Counted from the first letter of the stretch, positions 7,381 to 17,001 are shown. The stretch: DNA of 60,764 nucleotides from Methylobacterium sp. J-078 (GCF_022829285.1 NZ_JAKSYI010000140.1:1-60764), one strand, 5' to 3'. Numbers and translations are program-made. Notes: generated by a model from the sequence alone, not told the origin.

Positions 7381-10300
7381 ATGGGCGAGACGGCTGAGGC
7401 GCCCCAAGCCGGGATGGCGACGCCGCCGGACGCGGCGTGCCGCATCGCCTGCGACGCCCTGGCGCGGATCGGGGTCCCGCAGCTCCGCGCGGGCCTCGCG
7501 CCGATCCGCTCGCTCACCGTGACCTGCAAGGCCGGCGCGGATCTGCCCGGACTGGTGCTCACGCTGACGGCCGAGCCGCCGCTCCTGCGGGCCGAGCCCC
7601 TGCGGATTCCGGGCTTGGAGGCCGGCGCGTCCCGGGCCTGCGCGGCGCCGCCCATGATCCTGGACGAGGCCGCCCTCGACGCCCTGCAGGCGGTGACGGC
7701 CTGCGTGCTGACCCTGGTGGCCACCGTGGAGGGGCGTCCCGTCGGGCGCGCGACGGTGTCGCTGGACCTCCTGCCGGCGACGTATTGGGCGGGCATCGAG
7801 ACCGGGCCGGATGCCCTCGCCACCTTCGTGCGCCCCGACGATCCGGCCATCGACGCGCTCCTCGCCCGCGCGGCCGAGCACCTTCCGCCCGGGCGCGATC
7901 GGCTCGCGACCTATGCGGACGGACGGGCGCGGGTCTGGGAGACGGCCCAGGCCATCCACGCGGCCCTGCGCGACCAGGCCCTGCGCGACCAAGCCTTCGC
8001 GGAAAGCGCCCCGGTCGCCGGTGCCGAGCGGATGCGGAGCCCGGGCGCTGTGCTCGGGGACGGGTGGGCCAGCCCCCTCGACCGGGGCCTGATCCTGGCG
8101 GCCTGCTTCGAGCGGGCGGGGCTCGACGCGCTCCTCGTCCTCGGCGCGGCCACGGTCGCGGCCGGGCTCCGGCTCGTCGATGCGCGTCCGGCCGAGACCG
8201 TGGATGCGCAGGGCCTGCGCAAGCACCGCGACCTCGACGAACTGATCCTGATCGCCACCGGTCCCGCCGCCTTCCCTGAGGCCCTGGCGGCCGGCGCGCG
8301 GATGGTGGAGGCCGGCGCGGCCCTCGACCTCGTGGTCGATCTGCGCGCCGCCCGCCTGCGCGGCCTGGCGCCGCTGGCCCTGGAGGCCGCCGCCGAGGCG
8401 CCCCGGCTGCCGCCGCGCGGCGCGTATCCCCGTGCGCCGACTCCCGCCTTCGCGGAGGATCGCCCGCCCGCGATCCCGCCGCGCCCCGCCGAGACACGGC
8501 CGCGCGACCGCCTGGAGGCCTGGAAGCTGCGCCTCCTCGACCTGACCCTGCGTAACAAGCTCCTCAACTTCCGGCCGGGCAAGGCCAGCTTCAGCCTCTG
8601 CGTTCCGGACCCGGACGCCCTGGCGGCGCTGCTCGTCGAGGGCGCCGCGATCCGGCTGCTGCCGAAGCCGGAAGAGCTGAAGCAGGAGGGGCCGGAGGCC
8701 GGGGATGCCGCCGCGCGGGACGCGCTCAGGCGGGAGGCCGCGCGCTCCGGCGAGATCGTCACGCACGCATCCGCCGACGATCTCGACGCGCGCCTCACCG
8801 ATCTGTTCCGCCTCGCGCGGACGGCACTGGAGGAGGGCGGCGCCAACGTGCTCCACCTCGCCGTCGGCTTCCTGTCCTGGACGCGGGGCGGGACGATGGC
8901 CCCCGTGCGGGCGCCGCTCCTCCTCGTGCCGGTGGCGCTCACCCGCGCCAGCGTGCGCGCCGGCTTCCGGCTGGTGCGCCACGACGCCGAGGCGCGGGTG
9001 AACCCGACGCTGATCGAGATGCTGCGCCAGGATTTCGGCCTGACCCTGCCGGACCTCGACGCCGCTTTGTCCGGGGACGGCCTCGACGTGTCGGGCCTCT
9101 GGCGGATCGTGCGCGGGCATGTGCGCGACCTCAAGGGGTTCGAGGTCGAGACGGACGTCGTTCTCTCCACCTTCGCCTTCACCAAGGTCCTGATGTGGCG
9201 CGATCTGGCCGAGCGCACCGACCTCCTGAAGCGCAACCCGGTGGTGCGCCACCTCCTCGAGACGCCGACGCTCGCCTACGGCGACGCCACCGGCTTTCCG
9301 GCCCCCGAACGCCTCGATGCCGCGCATCCGCCGCAGACCGTGTTCACCCCGCTTCCCGCCGATTCCTCGCAGCTCTGCGCGATCCTGGCGGCGGGCGCGG
9401 GCAAGGATTTCGTCCTGCTCGGCCCGCCTGGCACCGGCAAGAGCCAGACCATCGCCAACATCATCGCGCATGCCCTGGCCCTCGGGCGGACGGTCCTGTT
9501 CGTCTCGCAGAAGGCGGCGGCCCTCGACGTGGTGCGCCGCCGCCTCGACGCGGCCGGGCTCGGGGCCTGCTGCCTGGAGGTCCATGCGGCCCGGGCGCAG
9601 AAGGCCCATGTCCTCGCGCAGCTCCGCGAGGCCTGGGCGGCGCGCGGTCCCGAGACGGTGCCCTGGCACGAGGCCGGGGCCGATCTCGAACGCCGCCGGG
9701 CCGCGCTCAACGACGTGGTCGCGCGCCTGCACGCTCCCCGCGCCAACGGCCTCAGCGCGCAGGCCGCCCTCGGCCGCATCATCGCGGAGCGCGCCGCCGG
9801 AGCGCCGCGCATCGCCCTGTCCTGGCCCGATCACGCCGCGCACACGCCCGAGACCCTGGCAGGGCTTCGCGCCCGCGCGGCCGGGCTCGCCGCCCTGCTG
9901 CCCCTCGTGGGCGATCCTGCACGTCATCCCCTGCGCGGCATCGGCCCGGCGGATTGGTCACCGCTCTGGCGCGCCGAGATGGAGCGGGCGCTGGCGGACC
10001 TCGCAGGCGCGTTGCCGGCCTTCGGGGCGGCCGCGGATCGGCTCGGCGCCGCCCTCGGCCTCCCCGGGGCGAGCGAGACTTGGGCCGGCACCCGCGCCCT
10101 CCTCGCCCTGGCGAGCGGGCTCGCCCGCCCGGAGGCGGCCGCCGGCCTGCGTTGCCTCGCCGCCGATGCCGACTCGCTGCGGCAAGCCGTGGAGGCGCGC
10201 CGGCAGCACGAGGCCGCCCTCGCGCGGGCAGCCGCGCGCCTGCTTGGGCGCTACGCCGAGGCCTTGTTCGCCACCGACCTGTCCGCCACCCGCGACGCCT

Positions 10301-13095
10301 GGCGCGCGGCGCAGGGCGCCAACCTGCTGGTGCGCGGGGCGCGGCTCCGGCGCCTGCGCCGGATGCTGGAGGCGGACGCCCTGGCGCCCCTGCCGGAGGA
10401 TCTCGGGCCGGACCTCGCGACCCTCTTGGAGATCCAGGGTCTGCGCGCCGCCGGCCCGGCCCTGGCCGGGATCCTGGAGGCGGCCTTCGCCGATCTCGGC
10501 CCGCCCTGGAACCGGCCGGACAGCCCGGCGGAGGCCTTCGCCGCCCCCCTGGCCTGGGCCGGGCGGATCGCCCCGGCGCTCGCCGCCCTCGCCGGGGACG
10601 GGGCGGGGGTGGAGGCCCTGCGCCGGCGCTGCCTCGACCGGCTGGCCCCCGGCGGGGGAGGGGTGGGCAGGGCCGTTGCCGAGGCTCGCGCCGCCCTGTC
10701 TCCGCTGCGCCTGCCGGCCCTGCGCGCGATCGAGACCCTGGGGCGCCTGGCCGCCCGCCGGCACCCGGACCGGCCCCTCGCCACCGGTCCCGGCTGGGTG
10801 GCCGGCACCCTGGACGAGGCCGCGCGCTGGGCGTCCGCCCTGCCCAAGGCGCAGGTCTGGCTGCGCTGGCAGGGCGCGGTACAGGCCGCGCGGGAGGCCG
10901 GGCTCGGCCCCCTCGTGGCGGCGGTCGAGGCCGGGGCGCTGGAGCCGGATGCGATCCCCGAGGCCTTCGAGCGCGCCTATGCGGGCTGGTGGATCGACCA
11001 CGTGGTCACGCACGACCCGGTCCTGCGCGGCTTCCAGGGGCCGTCCCACGAGGCGGAGATCGCGGCGTTCCGGGCGGCGGATGCCCGGGTCTGCGCCCTG
11101 GCGGGGGCCGCCGCGCGGGGGCGCCTTGGCGGGGTGCCGTCCCCCGTGGCGTTCGGGCAGCAGGCCGAGTGGGGCCTCCTCGCCCGCGAGATCGCCAAGC
11201 GCGGGCGCCACCTCGCCCTGCGCCAGCTCTTTGCCCGGCTGCCGGGCGCGCTCACCCGCCTCACCCCCTGCGTGATGATGAGCCCGCTCTCGGTGGCCCA
11301 GCACTGGCCGGCGGATGCCCCGCCCTTCGACCTCGTGATCTTCGACGAGGCCTCGCAGATCGCGCCCTGGGACGCCATCGGCGCCATCGCGCGGGGGCGC
11401 CGGACCGTGATCGTGGGCGACCCCGAGCAACTGCCCCCGACCAGCGTCGGCGAGCGCGAGGGCGATGCGGACGACCTCGACGTGCCGGATCAGGAGAGCA
11501 TCCTCGACGAGTGCCTGGCCGCCCACCTGCCGCGGCACCGCCTCGCCTGGCACTACCGCAGCCGGCACGAGAGCCTGATCGCGTTCTCGAACCGGCACTA
11601 TTATCGCGGCGGCCTCATCACCTTCCCGTCTCCGGTGACGCAGGACCGGGCGGTTCGCCTCCTGCCGGTGGCGGACGGCCTCTACGAGCGCGGGGCTGCC
11701 CGGGTGAACCGCCCCGAGGCGCGGGCGGTGGTGGCCGAGGTGCTGGCACGCCTGCGGGCGGACGCGGGGTCGGGCTCCCTCGGAATCGTCACCTTCAACG
11801 GGGAGCAGCAGCGCCTGATCGAGAACCTGCTCGACGCCGAGCGGCGCGCCGACCCGGATCTCGAGCGCCACTTCGACGCCCGCCTCACTCCCGAGCCGGT
11901 CTTCGTGAAGAACCTCGAGACCGTGCAGGGCGACGAGCGCGACGCGATCCTGTTCTCGGTGGCGGTGGGGCCGGACGGCGCCGGGCGGATCACCGGGCAG
12001 GTCAGCTCCCTCAACCGGAGCGGCGGGCACCGCCGGCTCAACGTGGCGATCACCCGGGCGCGGCGCGAACTCCTCGTCTTCGCGTCCCTGCGGCCGGAGC
12101 AGATCGACCTCGGGCGGGGGGCGGCGCGCGGCATCCGCGACTTCAAGCACTTCCTCGATTTCGCCGCCCACGGCGCCTCCGCCCTGGAGAGAGCCGCCGC
12201 GCCGACCGGACGCGACGTCGAATCCCCCTTCGAGGCCAGCGTGATGGCGGCCCTGGAGGCGCGCGGCTGGCGGGTGGTGCCGCAGGTCGGCGTCGCCGCC
12301 TTCCGGATCGATCTAGGCATCGTCCACCCGGACGCCCCCGGGCGCTACCTCGCGGGGGTGGAATGCGACGGGGCCAGCTACCACAGCGCCGCCACGGCCC
12401 GCGACCGCGACCGCCTGCGCCACGGGGTGCTCACCGATCTCGGCTGGCGCCTGCACCGGGTCTGGAGCACCGACTGGTGGATCGACGCGGACGGCGCCCT
12501 CGACCGCCTGGACGCGGACCTGCGGGCGGACCTGGAATCCGACCGGGCCAAGCCGGCGCCGGAGCCGCCACACGAAGCGCCGCCGCCGAGCCCCTCCGTC
12601 GCCGCCGACACCGCCGGCTTCGCCCTCGACGCGTCCCGCTTCCACGCGCCGGATTACGACGCGGTTCTCGACGCCCTCGTCGCGCACGTCATCGCGCAGG
12701 AGGGGCCGCTGTTCGCCGACCGCCTCGTCGCCCGGGTGGCGCGGGCCCATGGCATCAACCGGACCACGGCCCGCCTGCGCGCCCGCATCCTGGCGCGCGT
12801 CGGCGCGGAGGTTCTGCGTGCCTGGGAGGATGCGCGCGAAGTGCTCTGGCCGGTCGGGGTCGATCCGCAGGCCCCGGTGCCGTTCCGGTCCGCCGCGGGC
12901 GAGCCGCGCGATCCGGCCGACATCCCGCTCGCCGAACTCGCGGGGCTCGCGGCGCAGCTCGGAGGCGAGCCCGACGACCTGCCCGCGCGCATGGCGCGTC
13001 ACCTCGGGGTCGCGCGGCCGCGCGCGGCGCTGGCCCGGCGCCTCGCCCGCGCGGCGGGTCAGGCGCATCCGGACCCGTCCGCCGCGGCGGATTGA
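7381..13095 (+). CDS. Giant DUF4011 / SF1 helicase / REase (MTES_1575-type) / DUF3320 protein
   Basis: A 1,904-residue multidomain protein. DUF4011 lies at about residues 376-480 (LEAWKLRLLDLTLRNKLLNF). An SF1 (AAA_11/AAA_12, Upf1-like) helicase follows with Walker A GPPGTGKS near 682, Walker B DEASQ near 1321, motif III VGDPEQLPPT and C-terminal TVQGDERD and NVAITRARRE. A Vsr/DUF559-like nuclease fold spans about 1614-1695 (FRIDLGI...GVECDGASYH, HRVWSTDWW), and DUF3320 about 1756-1825. Helicase-nuclease proteins of this layout occur in defence islands and are thought to attack foreign DNA. Here the neighbours are housekeeping, so an antiphage role is only inferred. All main motifs are intact. 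Start ATG follows GAGGATGCGGCAGG. Confidence 0.9.
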   Translation: MGETAEAPQAGMATPPDAACRIACDALARIGVPQLRAGLAPIRSLTVTCKAGADLPGLVLTLTAEPPLLRAEPLRIPGLEAGASRACAAPPMILDEAALDALQAVTACVLTLVATVEGRPVGRATVSLDLLPATYWAGIETGPDALATFVRPDDPAIDALLARAAEHLPPGRDRLATYADGRARVWETAQAIHAALRDQALRDQAFAESAPVAGAERMRSPGAVLGDGWASPLDRGLILAACFERAGLDALLVLGAATVAAGLRLVDARPAETVDAQGLRKHRDLDELILIATGPAAFPEALAAGARMVEAGAALDLVVDLRAARLRGLAPLALEAAAEAPRLPPRGAYPRAPTPAFAEDRPPAIPPRPAETRPRDRLEAWKLRLLDLTLRNKLLNFRPGKASFSLCVPDPDALAALLVEGAAIRLLPKPEELKQEGPEAGDAAARDALRREAARSGEIVTHASADDLDARLTDLFRLARTALEEGGANVLHLAVGFLSWTRGGTMAPVRAPLLLVPVALTRASVRAGFRLVRHDAEARVNPTLIEMLRQDFGLTLPDLDAALSGDGLDVSGLWRIVRGHVRDLKGFEVETDVVLSTFAFTKVLMWRDLAERTDLLKRNPVVRHLLETPTLAYGDATGFPAPERLDAAHPPQTVFTPLPADSSQLCAILAAGAGKDFVLLGPPGTGKSQTIANIIAHALALGRTVLFVSQKAAALDVVRRRLDAAGLGACCLEVHAARAQKAHVLAQLREAWAARGPETVPWHEAGADLERRRAALNDVVARLHAPRANGLSAQAALGRIIAERAAGAPRIALSWPDHAAHTPETLAGLRARAAGLAALLPLVGDPARHPLRGIGPADWSPLWRAEMERALADLAGALPAFGAAADRLGAALGLPGASETWAGTRALLALASGLARPEAAAGLRCLAADADSLRQAVEARRQHEAALARAAARLLGRYAEALFATDLSATRDAWRAAQGANLLVRGARLRRLRRMLEADALAPLPEDLGPDLATLLEIQGLRAAGPALAGILEAAFADLGPPWNRPDSPAEAFAAPLAWAGRIAPALAALAGDGAGVEALRRRCLDRLAPGGGGVGRAVAEARAALSPLRLPALRAIETLGRLAARRHPDRPLATGPGWVAGTLDEAARWASALPKAQVWLRWQGAVQAAREAGLGPLVAAVEAGALEPDAIPEAFERAYAGWWIDHVVTHDPVLRGFQGPSHEAEIAAFRAADARVCALAGAAARGRLGGVPSPVAFGQQAEWGLLAREIAKRGRHLALRQLFARLPGALTRLTPCVMMSPLSVAQHWPADAPPFDLVIFDEASQIAPWDAIGAIARGRRTVIVGDPEQLPPTSVGEREGDADDLDVPDQESILDECLAAHLPRHRLAWHYRSRHESLIAFSNRHYYRGGLITFPSPVTQDRAVRLLPVADGLYERGAARVNRPEARAVVAEVLARLRADAGSGSLGIVTFNGEQQRLIENLLDAERRADPDLERHFDARLTPEPVFVKNLETVQGDERDAILFSVAVGPDGAGRITGQVSSLNRSGGHRRLNVAITRARRELLVFASLRPEQIDLGRGAARGIRDFKHFLDFAAHGASALERAAAPTGRDVESPFEASVMAALEARGWRVVPQVGVAAFRIDLGIVHPDAPGRYLAGVECDGASYHSAATARDRDRLRHGVLTDLGWRLHRVWSTDWWIDADGALDRLDADLRADLESDRAKPAPEPPHEAPPPSPSVAADTAGFALDASRFHAPDYDAVLDALVAHVIAQEGPLFADRLVARVARAHGINRTTARLRARILARVGAEVLRAWEDAREVLWPVGVDPQAPVPFRSAAGEPRDPADIPLAELAGLAAQLGGEPDDLPARMARHLGVARPRAALARRLARAAGQAHPDPSAAAD

Positions 13096-13240
13096 GGGGG
13101 GCTGCGCGCGGTCGGCGGCGCGCGGGACTTTTTTCCGCATCGCCGACCTTCGCCTGTCCCCCGGGGCACAGGTTCGGATAAGGTGACCGAACGCGCCCGC
13201 GTTCCGTCCGGCCGCCCGAGAACCGCGAAGACACCCCACC

Positions 13241-13945
13241 GTGACGCCAAGCTCCCCCCGTCCCCCGATCCGTTTTCGCGGCCGCTCGTTCATGGCGCTG
13301 GTGCTCGCCCCGGTGCTGCCCGTCGCCGACTGGCTCGACGAGCTCGACGCCCTGGCCCGGCGCTCGCCGGCCTTCTTCGTCGGGCGGCCGGTGATCCTCG
13401 ATGTGGCCGGGCTCGGCCTCGACCGGGACGGGCTCGTCGGGCTCGTGGCGGATCTGGCCGCCCGCGACGTCGCCGTGATGGGCATCGAGGGCGCGGCCCC
13501 CGGCCAGCTCGGCGCCGGCCTGCCGCCGCCTCCGGCCGGCGGTAGGCCCGTGGAGGAGGTCGCGATTCCCGATCCGGACGTGGACGCGCCGGTGGTGCCG
13601 CCGGCCCCAGCCCCGTTCCGCTCCCTGATCGTCGACGCACCGGTGCGCTCCGGCCAGACCATCCTGCATCTCGAGGGCGACATCACCGTGATGGGTTCGG
13701 TCGCCTCCGGCGCCGAGGTGATCGCGGGCGGTTCGCTCCACGTCTACGGGGCGCTGCGCGGCCGGGCCATCGCGGGGGCTGCCGGCAATCCGGAGGCGCG
13801 CATCACCTGCCGCCGGTTCGAGCCCGAACTCATCGCCATCGACGGCCTCTACCGCACCGCCGACGATCTCGGCCCCGTCCAGCGCGGGCTGCCCGCCCAG
13901 GTCCGCCTGGAGGGGGACGCGATCAAGGTGGCGGGGTTGGACTAA
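13241..13945 (+). CDS. minC: Septum site-determining protein MinC
   Basis: A 234-residue inhibitor of FtsZ ring assembly. The N-terminal FtsZ-binding domain begins with IRFRGRSFMALVLAP. A proline-rich linker follows (PPAPAPFRS), then the C-terminal right-handed beta-helix that binds MinD, with typical HLEGDITVMGSVASGAEVIAGGSLHVYG and GNPEARITCRRFEPELIAIDGLY. GTG at 13241 is chosen because the conserved RFRGR strand lies upstream of the next ATG. MinC normally acts with MinD and MinE encoded immediately downstream. Here no minD or minE follows within the window. Confidence 0.93.
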   Translation: MTPSSPRPPIRFRGRSFMALVLAPVLPVADWLDELDALARRSPAFFVGRPVILDVAGLGLDRDGLVGLVADLAARDVAVMGIEGAAPGQLGAGLPPPPAGGRPVEEVAIPDPDVDAPVVPPAPAPFRSLIVDAPVRSGQTILHLEGDITVMGSVASGAEVIAGGSLHVYGALRGRAIAGAAGNPEARITCRRFEPELIAIDGLYRTADDLGPVQRGLPAQVRLEGDAIKVAGLD

Positions 13946-13980
13946 GGGCGGACGGCGGCGCCTCGGCACCGCTCCACCTG

Positions 13981-13997
13981 CGGCCCCGGCGGGGCCG
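13981..13997. terminator. Short GC hairpin after minC
   Basis: CGGCCCC-GGC-GGGGCCG forms a seven-pair hairpin with a three-base loop, 36 bases after the minC stop. There is no run of T after it, so it is only a weak terminator candidate. The rest of 13946-14218 shows nothing recognisable. Confidence 0.3.
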
Positions 13998-14218
13998 AAC
14001 CGATGCGGCCCTTCCGACCGATGCGGCGCCCGTCGAAAGCGCGACGACCCCTGTGTCCCTTCGGCCCTGCACCGATTGCTCGGGGCGGATGCTGCGCTGG
14101 ATGTCGCTGTAGGGTGGAAATGAGAAGGTCCGCTTTTCGCGAAGTTCGCGGGAAAGCTAACCCCTTCCGGTAGCCGCAGTGTTTCAGGCGTGGGAGGGCC
14201 GCTGGGTGCTTCTACCGC

Positions 14219-14590
14219 TCATGCCACGCAGATGCCGGGGACCTCGACCTTGCGGAACAGGTGCGGGCTCGCCGTTGCGCTGTCCGGATAAGCGCCGAGT
14301 TGCGCCCTGAATTCCGGGTTTGCGAAGGCTTCGCGAAAATGCGCAACGGACTGCCAGACCGCATAATTCAGGAAGGTGCCGCTCCCCGCGATGCCGCGAT
14401 GAAGCTGGGTCGAGATGAAGCCCGGCTGACGTTTCATGATCGCGGCGTCGCGGCTCCAGGTGTTCAACAGCGCGTCGGCGTCCTCATCCGGGACGACGAA
14501 CGTGTTGATGAGCACCACGGGATCGTTCGTGTCGTCGCGAAGCTGATCGGCGAGCGTGACAGTCGCGTCCATTTCGACAAACCTCGGCAT
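14219..14590 (-). CDS. Antibiotic biosynthesis monooxygenase (ABM) domain protein
   Basis: A 123-residue protein with the ABM ferredoxin-like fold: PVVLINTFVVPDEDADALLNTWSRDAAIMKRQPGFISTQLHR, then NYAVWQSVAHFREAFANPEF. Such small cofactor-free oxygenases act on quinols or polyketide-like aromatics, or are simply detoxifying. The ATG at 14588-14590 is preferred because AAGGAGAG lies just before it, while an ATG 36 bases upstream lacks one. It is divergent from a MarR regulator, with repeated TGTCAA/TTGACA motifs between them, so repression by that regulator is likely. Confidence 0.85.
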   Translation of the reverse strand: MPRFVEMDATVTLADQLRDDTNDPVVLINTFVVPDEDADALLNTWSRDAAIMKRQPGFISTQLHRGIAGSGTFLNYAVWQSVAHFREAFANPEFRAQLGAYPDSATASPHLFRKVEVPGICVA

Positions 14591-14630
14591 GCCGCTCTCC
14601 TTGTCATAACGAAGCCAACATGGCATCGTG

Positions 14631-14664
14631 ATGTCAAAATTTTATATTGACACTATGATGTCAA
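14631..14664. promoter_or_regulatory. Inverted-repeat operator between MarR and monooxygenase genes
   Basis: The hexamer TGTCAA or its complement TTGACA occurs three times in alternating orientation: TGTCAA 14632-14637, TTGACA 14647-14652, TGTCAA 14659-14664. Two overlapping palindromes with spacers of 9 and 6 bases result. A TATATT (14643-14648) suits a -10 for the MarR gene. This is the expected layout of a MarR autoregulatory operator controlling both genes. Confidence 0.6.
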
Positions 14665-15155
14665 TAGGGGTTGCGCACTTGCCTAGCAGAACGCCTTCCG
14701 CCGAGACGTTGACCGATCTCGTCCTCACGCTCTTCCGGGTGAACAACGCGACCCTCGTCTGGGGCGACCGGTTGGTTCGGCCCTTCGGCCTGACCAGCGC
14801 CCGCTGGCAGATCATGGGGGCCATCGCCTACGCCGATCGACCGCAACCCGTGGCGTGGCTGGCCCGTGACCTCGGAGCGAACCGGCAGAACGTCCAGCGC
14901 ATCGTCAACGAGCTTGCGCAGGAGGGTTTGGTGAGGTTCGAGAACAATCCGCACCACAAGCGGGCCCAATTGGTGGCGCTGACGGCGGCGGGGAGGCAGG
15001 CCTACGATGACGCAATCCAGGCCTGGGACCCGGCCGCCGACGATCTGGCGATGGGTCTGTCCTCGGACGAACTCGCGACAGCCCTTCGCGTCCTGAGCGT
15101 TTTGCGCAGCAGACTGGCGGCTAGCAACGCGGGCGATGACGAAGCCGATTCATGA
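14655..15155 (+). CDS. MarR-family transcriptional regulator
   Basis: A winged-helix regulator of about 166 residues: VWGDRLVRPFGLTSARWQIMGAI, a recognition helix region (VAWLARDLGANRQNVQRIVNELAQEGLV) and a wing (FENNPHHKRAQLVALTAAGR). Family members bind palindromes as dimers and release DNA on binding aromatic ligands. The start is uncertain. ATGs at 14628 and 14655 fall inside the operator, and a TTG at 14679 has an AGGGG at suitable distance; 14655 is used here. It is divergent from the monooxygenase gene, its probable target. Confidence 0.85.
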   Translation: MMSIGVAHLPSRTPSAETLTDLVLTLFRVNNATLVWGDRLVRPFGLTSARWQIMGAIAYADRPQPVAWLARDLGANRQNVQRIVNELAQEGLVRFENNPHHKRAQLVALTAAGRQAYDDAIQAWDPAADDLAMGLSSDELATALRVLSVLRSRLAASNAGDDEADS

Positions 15156-15237
15156 CGTCGCCCAAGCGACCGCTTTCCGGACGAGTAGAAAGCAGGCGCA
15201 AGGGAGATGACGGGTCGGATGCAGACGGTAAAACGCG

Positions 15238-15555
15238 TCAGGTCTCCACCCTTGGACGATCCGACGGATCGACGCCTTCGACGATCACGACGTCGACGGT
15301 CGCCGCACCCGCGCGCAGGCGCGCCACCTCGGCATAGGCCGGCGAATGCCAGCAGGCGCGCGCCGTGTCGTAATCGTCGAAGGCGATCACGACATTCCGC
15401 GGCCTCGCTTCGCCTTCGACCGCCTCCAGTCGGCCGCCCGCGACGAGGAACCGTCCTCCGAAGCGTGCCACCAACGCCGGGAGGGCCTGCGCGTAAGCCG
15501 CGTACGCCTCCGGCTCCGTCACGGTGATGCGCGCGATCCAGTAGCCGTTCGGCAT
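15238..15555 (-). CDS. DUF1330 domain protein
   Basis: A 105-residue DUF1330 protein (dimeric alpha/beta-barrel fold): MPNGYWIARITVTEPEAYAA, GRFLVAGGRLEAVEGE, RNVVIAFDDYDTARACWHSPAY. Function in the family is unclear. ATG at 15553-15555 follows AGGGAGAGG, and homology starts at that residue. It is convergent with the MarR gene, 82 bases apart. Confidence 0.88.
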   Translation of the reverse strand: MPNGYWIARITVTEPEAYAAYAQALPALVARFGGRFLVAGGRLEAVEGEARPRNVVIAFDDYDTARACWHSPAYAEVARLRAGAATVDVVIVEGVDPSDRPRVET

Positions 15556-16026
15556 GAGCCTCTCCCTGCCCGGCCTGTTCCGTCGCGGCCGATCCGTCGT
15601 CGGATCGAAGGATAGCCCTGGCGCAGGCTTTGTCACGGCACGCGGTCGCATTCACGCCTGCGCCGCTGCCTTGGAGTAGCCCCGAACCTGCCTCGTCGAG
15701 GCCGTCCGCAGAGCGGGTTATCCTTGCCGGTCTCGGGCGAAACCGGACCTGATCCGAGGCACGGACACCCGGCGCCGAAGGGCTGTTTTCGGACACGCCC
15801 CGGCGCCGCCCCGACGAGACCCGGGCATGTCCGAGCATCCGTGCCCGCTCGGCGGGAGCGCGACGCCTGCACAGGAACGGGGTTGGGTCGGCGCCGACGC
15901 CCGCGGGATGGGATCGGGCTTCGGCTGGATTCCTGCCGAACGGGATTTGCAGCGCAAGGAACGGGAAGCCGTGCCGTGGAGGCGCGTCGTAGGCGTGAGC
16001 ACGATCAAGTCGGAAGGAACTCCGCC
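15556..16026. other. Intergenic stretch, nothing recognised
   Basis: 471 bases between the divergent DUF1330 and EamA genes. No convincing coding frame, tRNA, repeat or terminator was seen. It presumably holds the two promoters. Confidence 0.4.
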
Positions 16027-17001
16027 GTGCCGCGCACCGTGAACCGCACCCTGTCCGCGCCCGAATGGGCGATGCTGATGGTCCTGTCGATCCTGTGGGG
16101 TGGATCGTTCTTCTTCACGAGCGTGGCGCTCCAGGCCCTGCCGCCCCTGACCCTCGTCGTCCTGCGGGTCGGGCTGGCGGCACTCATCCTGAATCTCGTC
16201 CTGCCCCTCACGGGATCGCGCCTGCCGCGCGGGCCCGAAATCTGGATGGCGTTCGTCGGCATGGGCCTCCTGAACAACGTCGTACCGTTCTGCCTCATCG
16301 TGTGGGGACAGACGCAGATCGCCTCCGGGCTCGCCGCCATCCTGAATGCCACGACGCCGCTCTTCACCGTTGCCGTTGCCCATCTGGCGACCTCCGACGA
16401 ACGCATGACCGGCCGCCGCCTCGCGGGCGTTCTCGTCGGCCTCGCTGGCGTGGCCGTCGTGATCGGGCCCGCCGCGCTCACCGGGCTGGCGGCAAACGTC
16501 CTGGCGCAGGTCGCGGTCCTGGCCGCGGCGTTCTCCTATGCGCTGGCCGGGGTGTTCGGGCGTCGTTTCAAGCGCATGGGCGTTCCGCCGGTCGCGACGG
16601 CGGCGGGGCAGGTCACGGCCTCGACGCTTCTGCTCCTCCCCGTCGCCATCCTGATGGACAGGCCCTGGACGCTCGCCGTTCCGGGCCTGTCGGTCTGGGG
16701 CGCGGTGCTGGGCATCGCCGCATTGTCGACCGCACTGGCCTACGTACTCTACTTCCGGATCCTGGCGACGGCGGGCGCGACGAACCTGCTGCTCGTCACG
16801 TTCCTGGTTCCGGTCTCGGCCATCCTGCTCGGCGCCCTGGTGCTGGGCGAGCGCCTTGATGGCCGGCACTACCTCGGCATGGCGCTCATCGGCTGCGGAC
16901 TCGCCGCCATCGACGGTCGCCCCTTGAGGCTGGTGCGAACCCGGCCAGGGAGGGGCTCGCGGCTCGATCCGCCTGAAACGTATCAGGGTCGGGACATCTG
17001 A
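16027..17001 (+). CDS. EamA/DMT-family transporter
   Basis: A 324-residue inner-membrane protein with ten predicted helices in two EamA repeats. It starts with the first helix (MLMVLSILWGGSFFFTSVAL), and the second repeat begins near NVLAQVAVLAAAFSYALAGVFGRRF. Family members export amino acids, drugs or other metabolites; the substrate is unknown. GTG at 16027 is chosen because GGAAGGAA lies nine bases before it. The next gene converges with it. Confidence 0.88.
   Translation: MPRTVNRTLSAPEWAMLMVLSILWGGSFFFTSVALQALPPLTLVVLRVGLAALILNLVLPLTGSRLPRGPEIWMAFVGMGLLNNVVPFCLIVWGQTQIASGLAAILNATTPLFTVAVAHLATSDERMTGRRLAGVLVGLAGVAVVIGPAALTGLAANVLAQVAVLAAAFSYALAGVFGRRFKRMGVPPVATAAGQVTASTLLLLPVAILMDRPWTLAVPGLSVWGAVLGIAALSTALAYVLYFRILATAGATNLLLVTFLVPVSAILLGALVLGERLDGRHYLGMALIGCGLAAIDGRPLRLVRTRPGRGSRLDPPETYQGRDI

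Noticed and set aside
7174..13181. Several very long open frames overlapping the helicase gene (minus-strand 7174-9927 and 9958-12171; plus-strand 9195-13181)
   Set aside because: Arg/Gly/Ala-rich antisense or out-of-frame reading; only the 7381-13095 frame carries helicase and nuclease motifs.
15633..15872. Short frames in the 15.56-16.03 kb intergenic region
   Set aside because: They overlap each other on both strands, lack ribosome sites and show no protein-like pattern.
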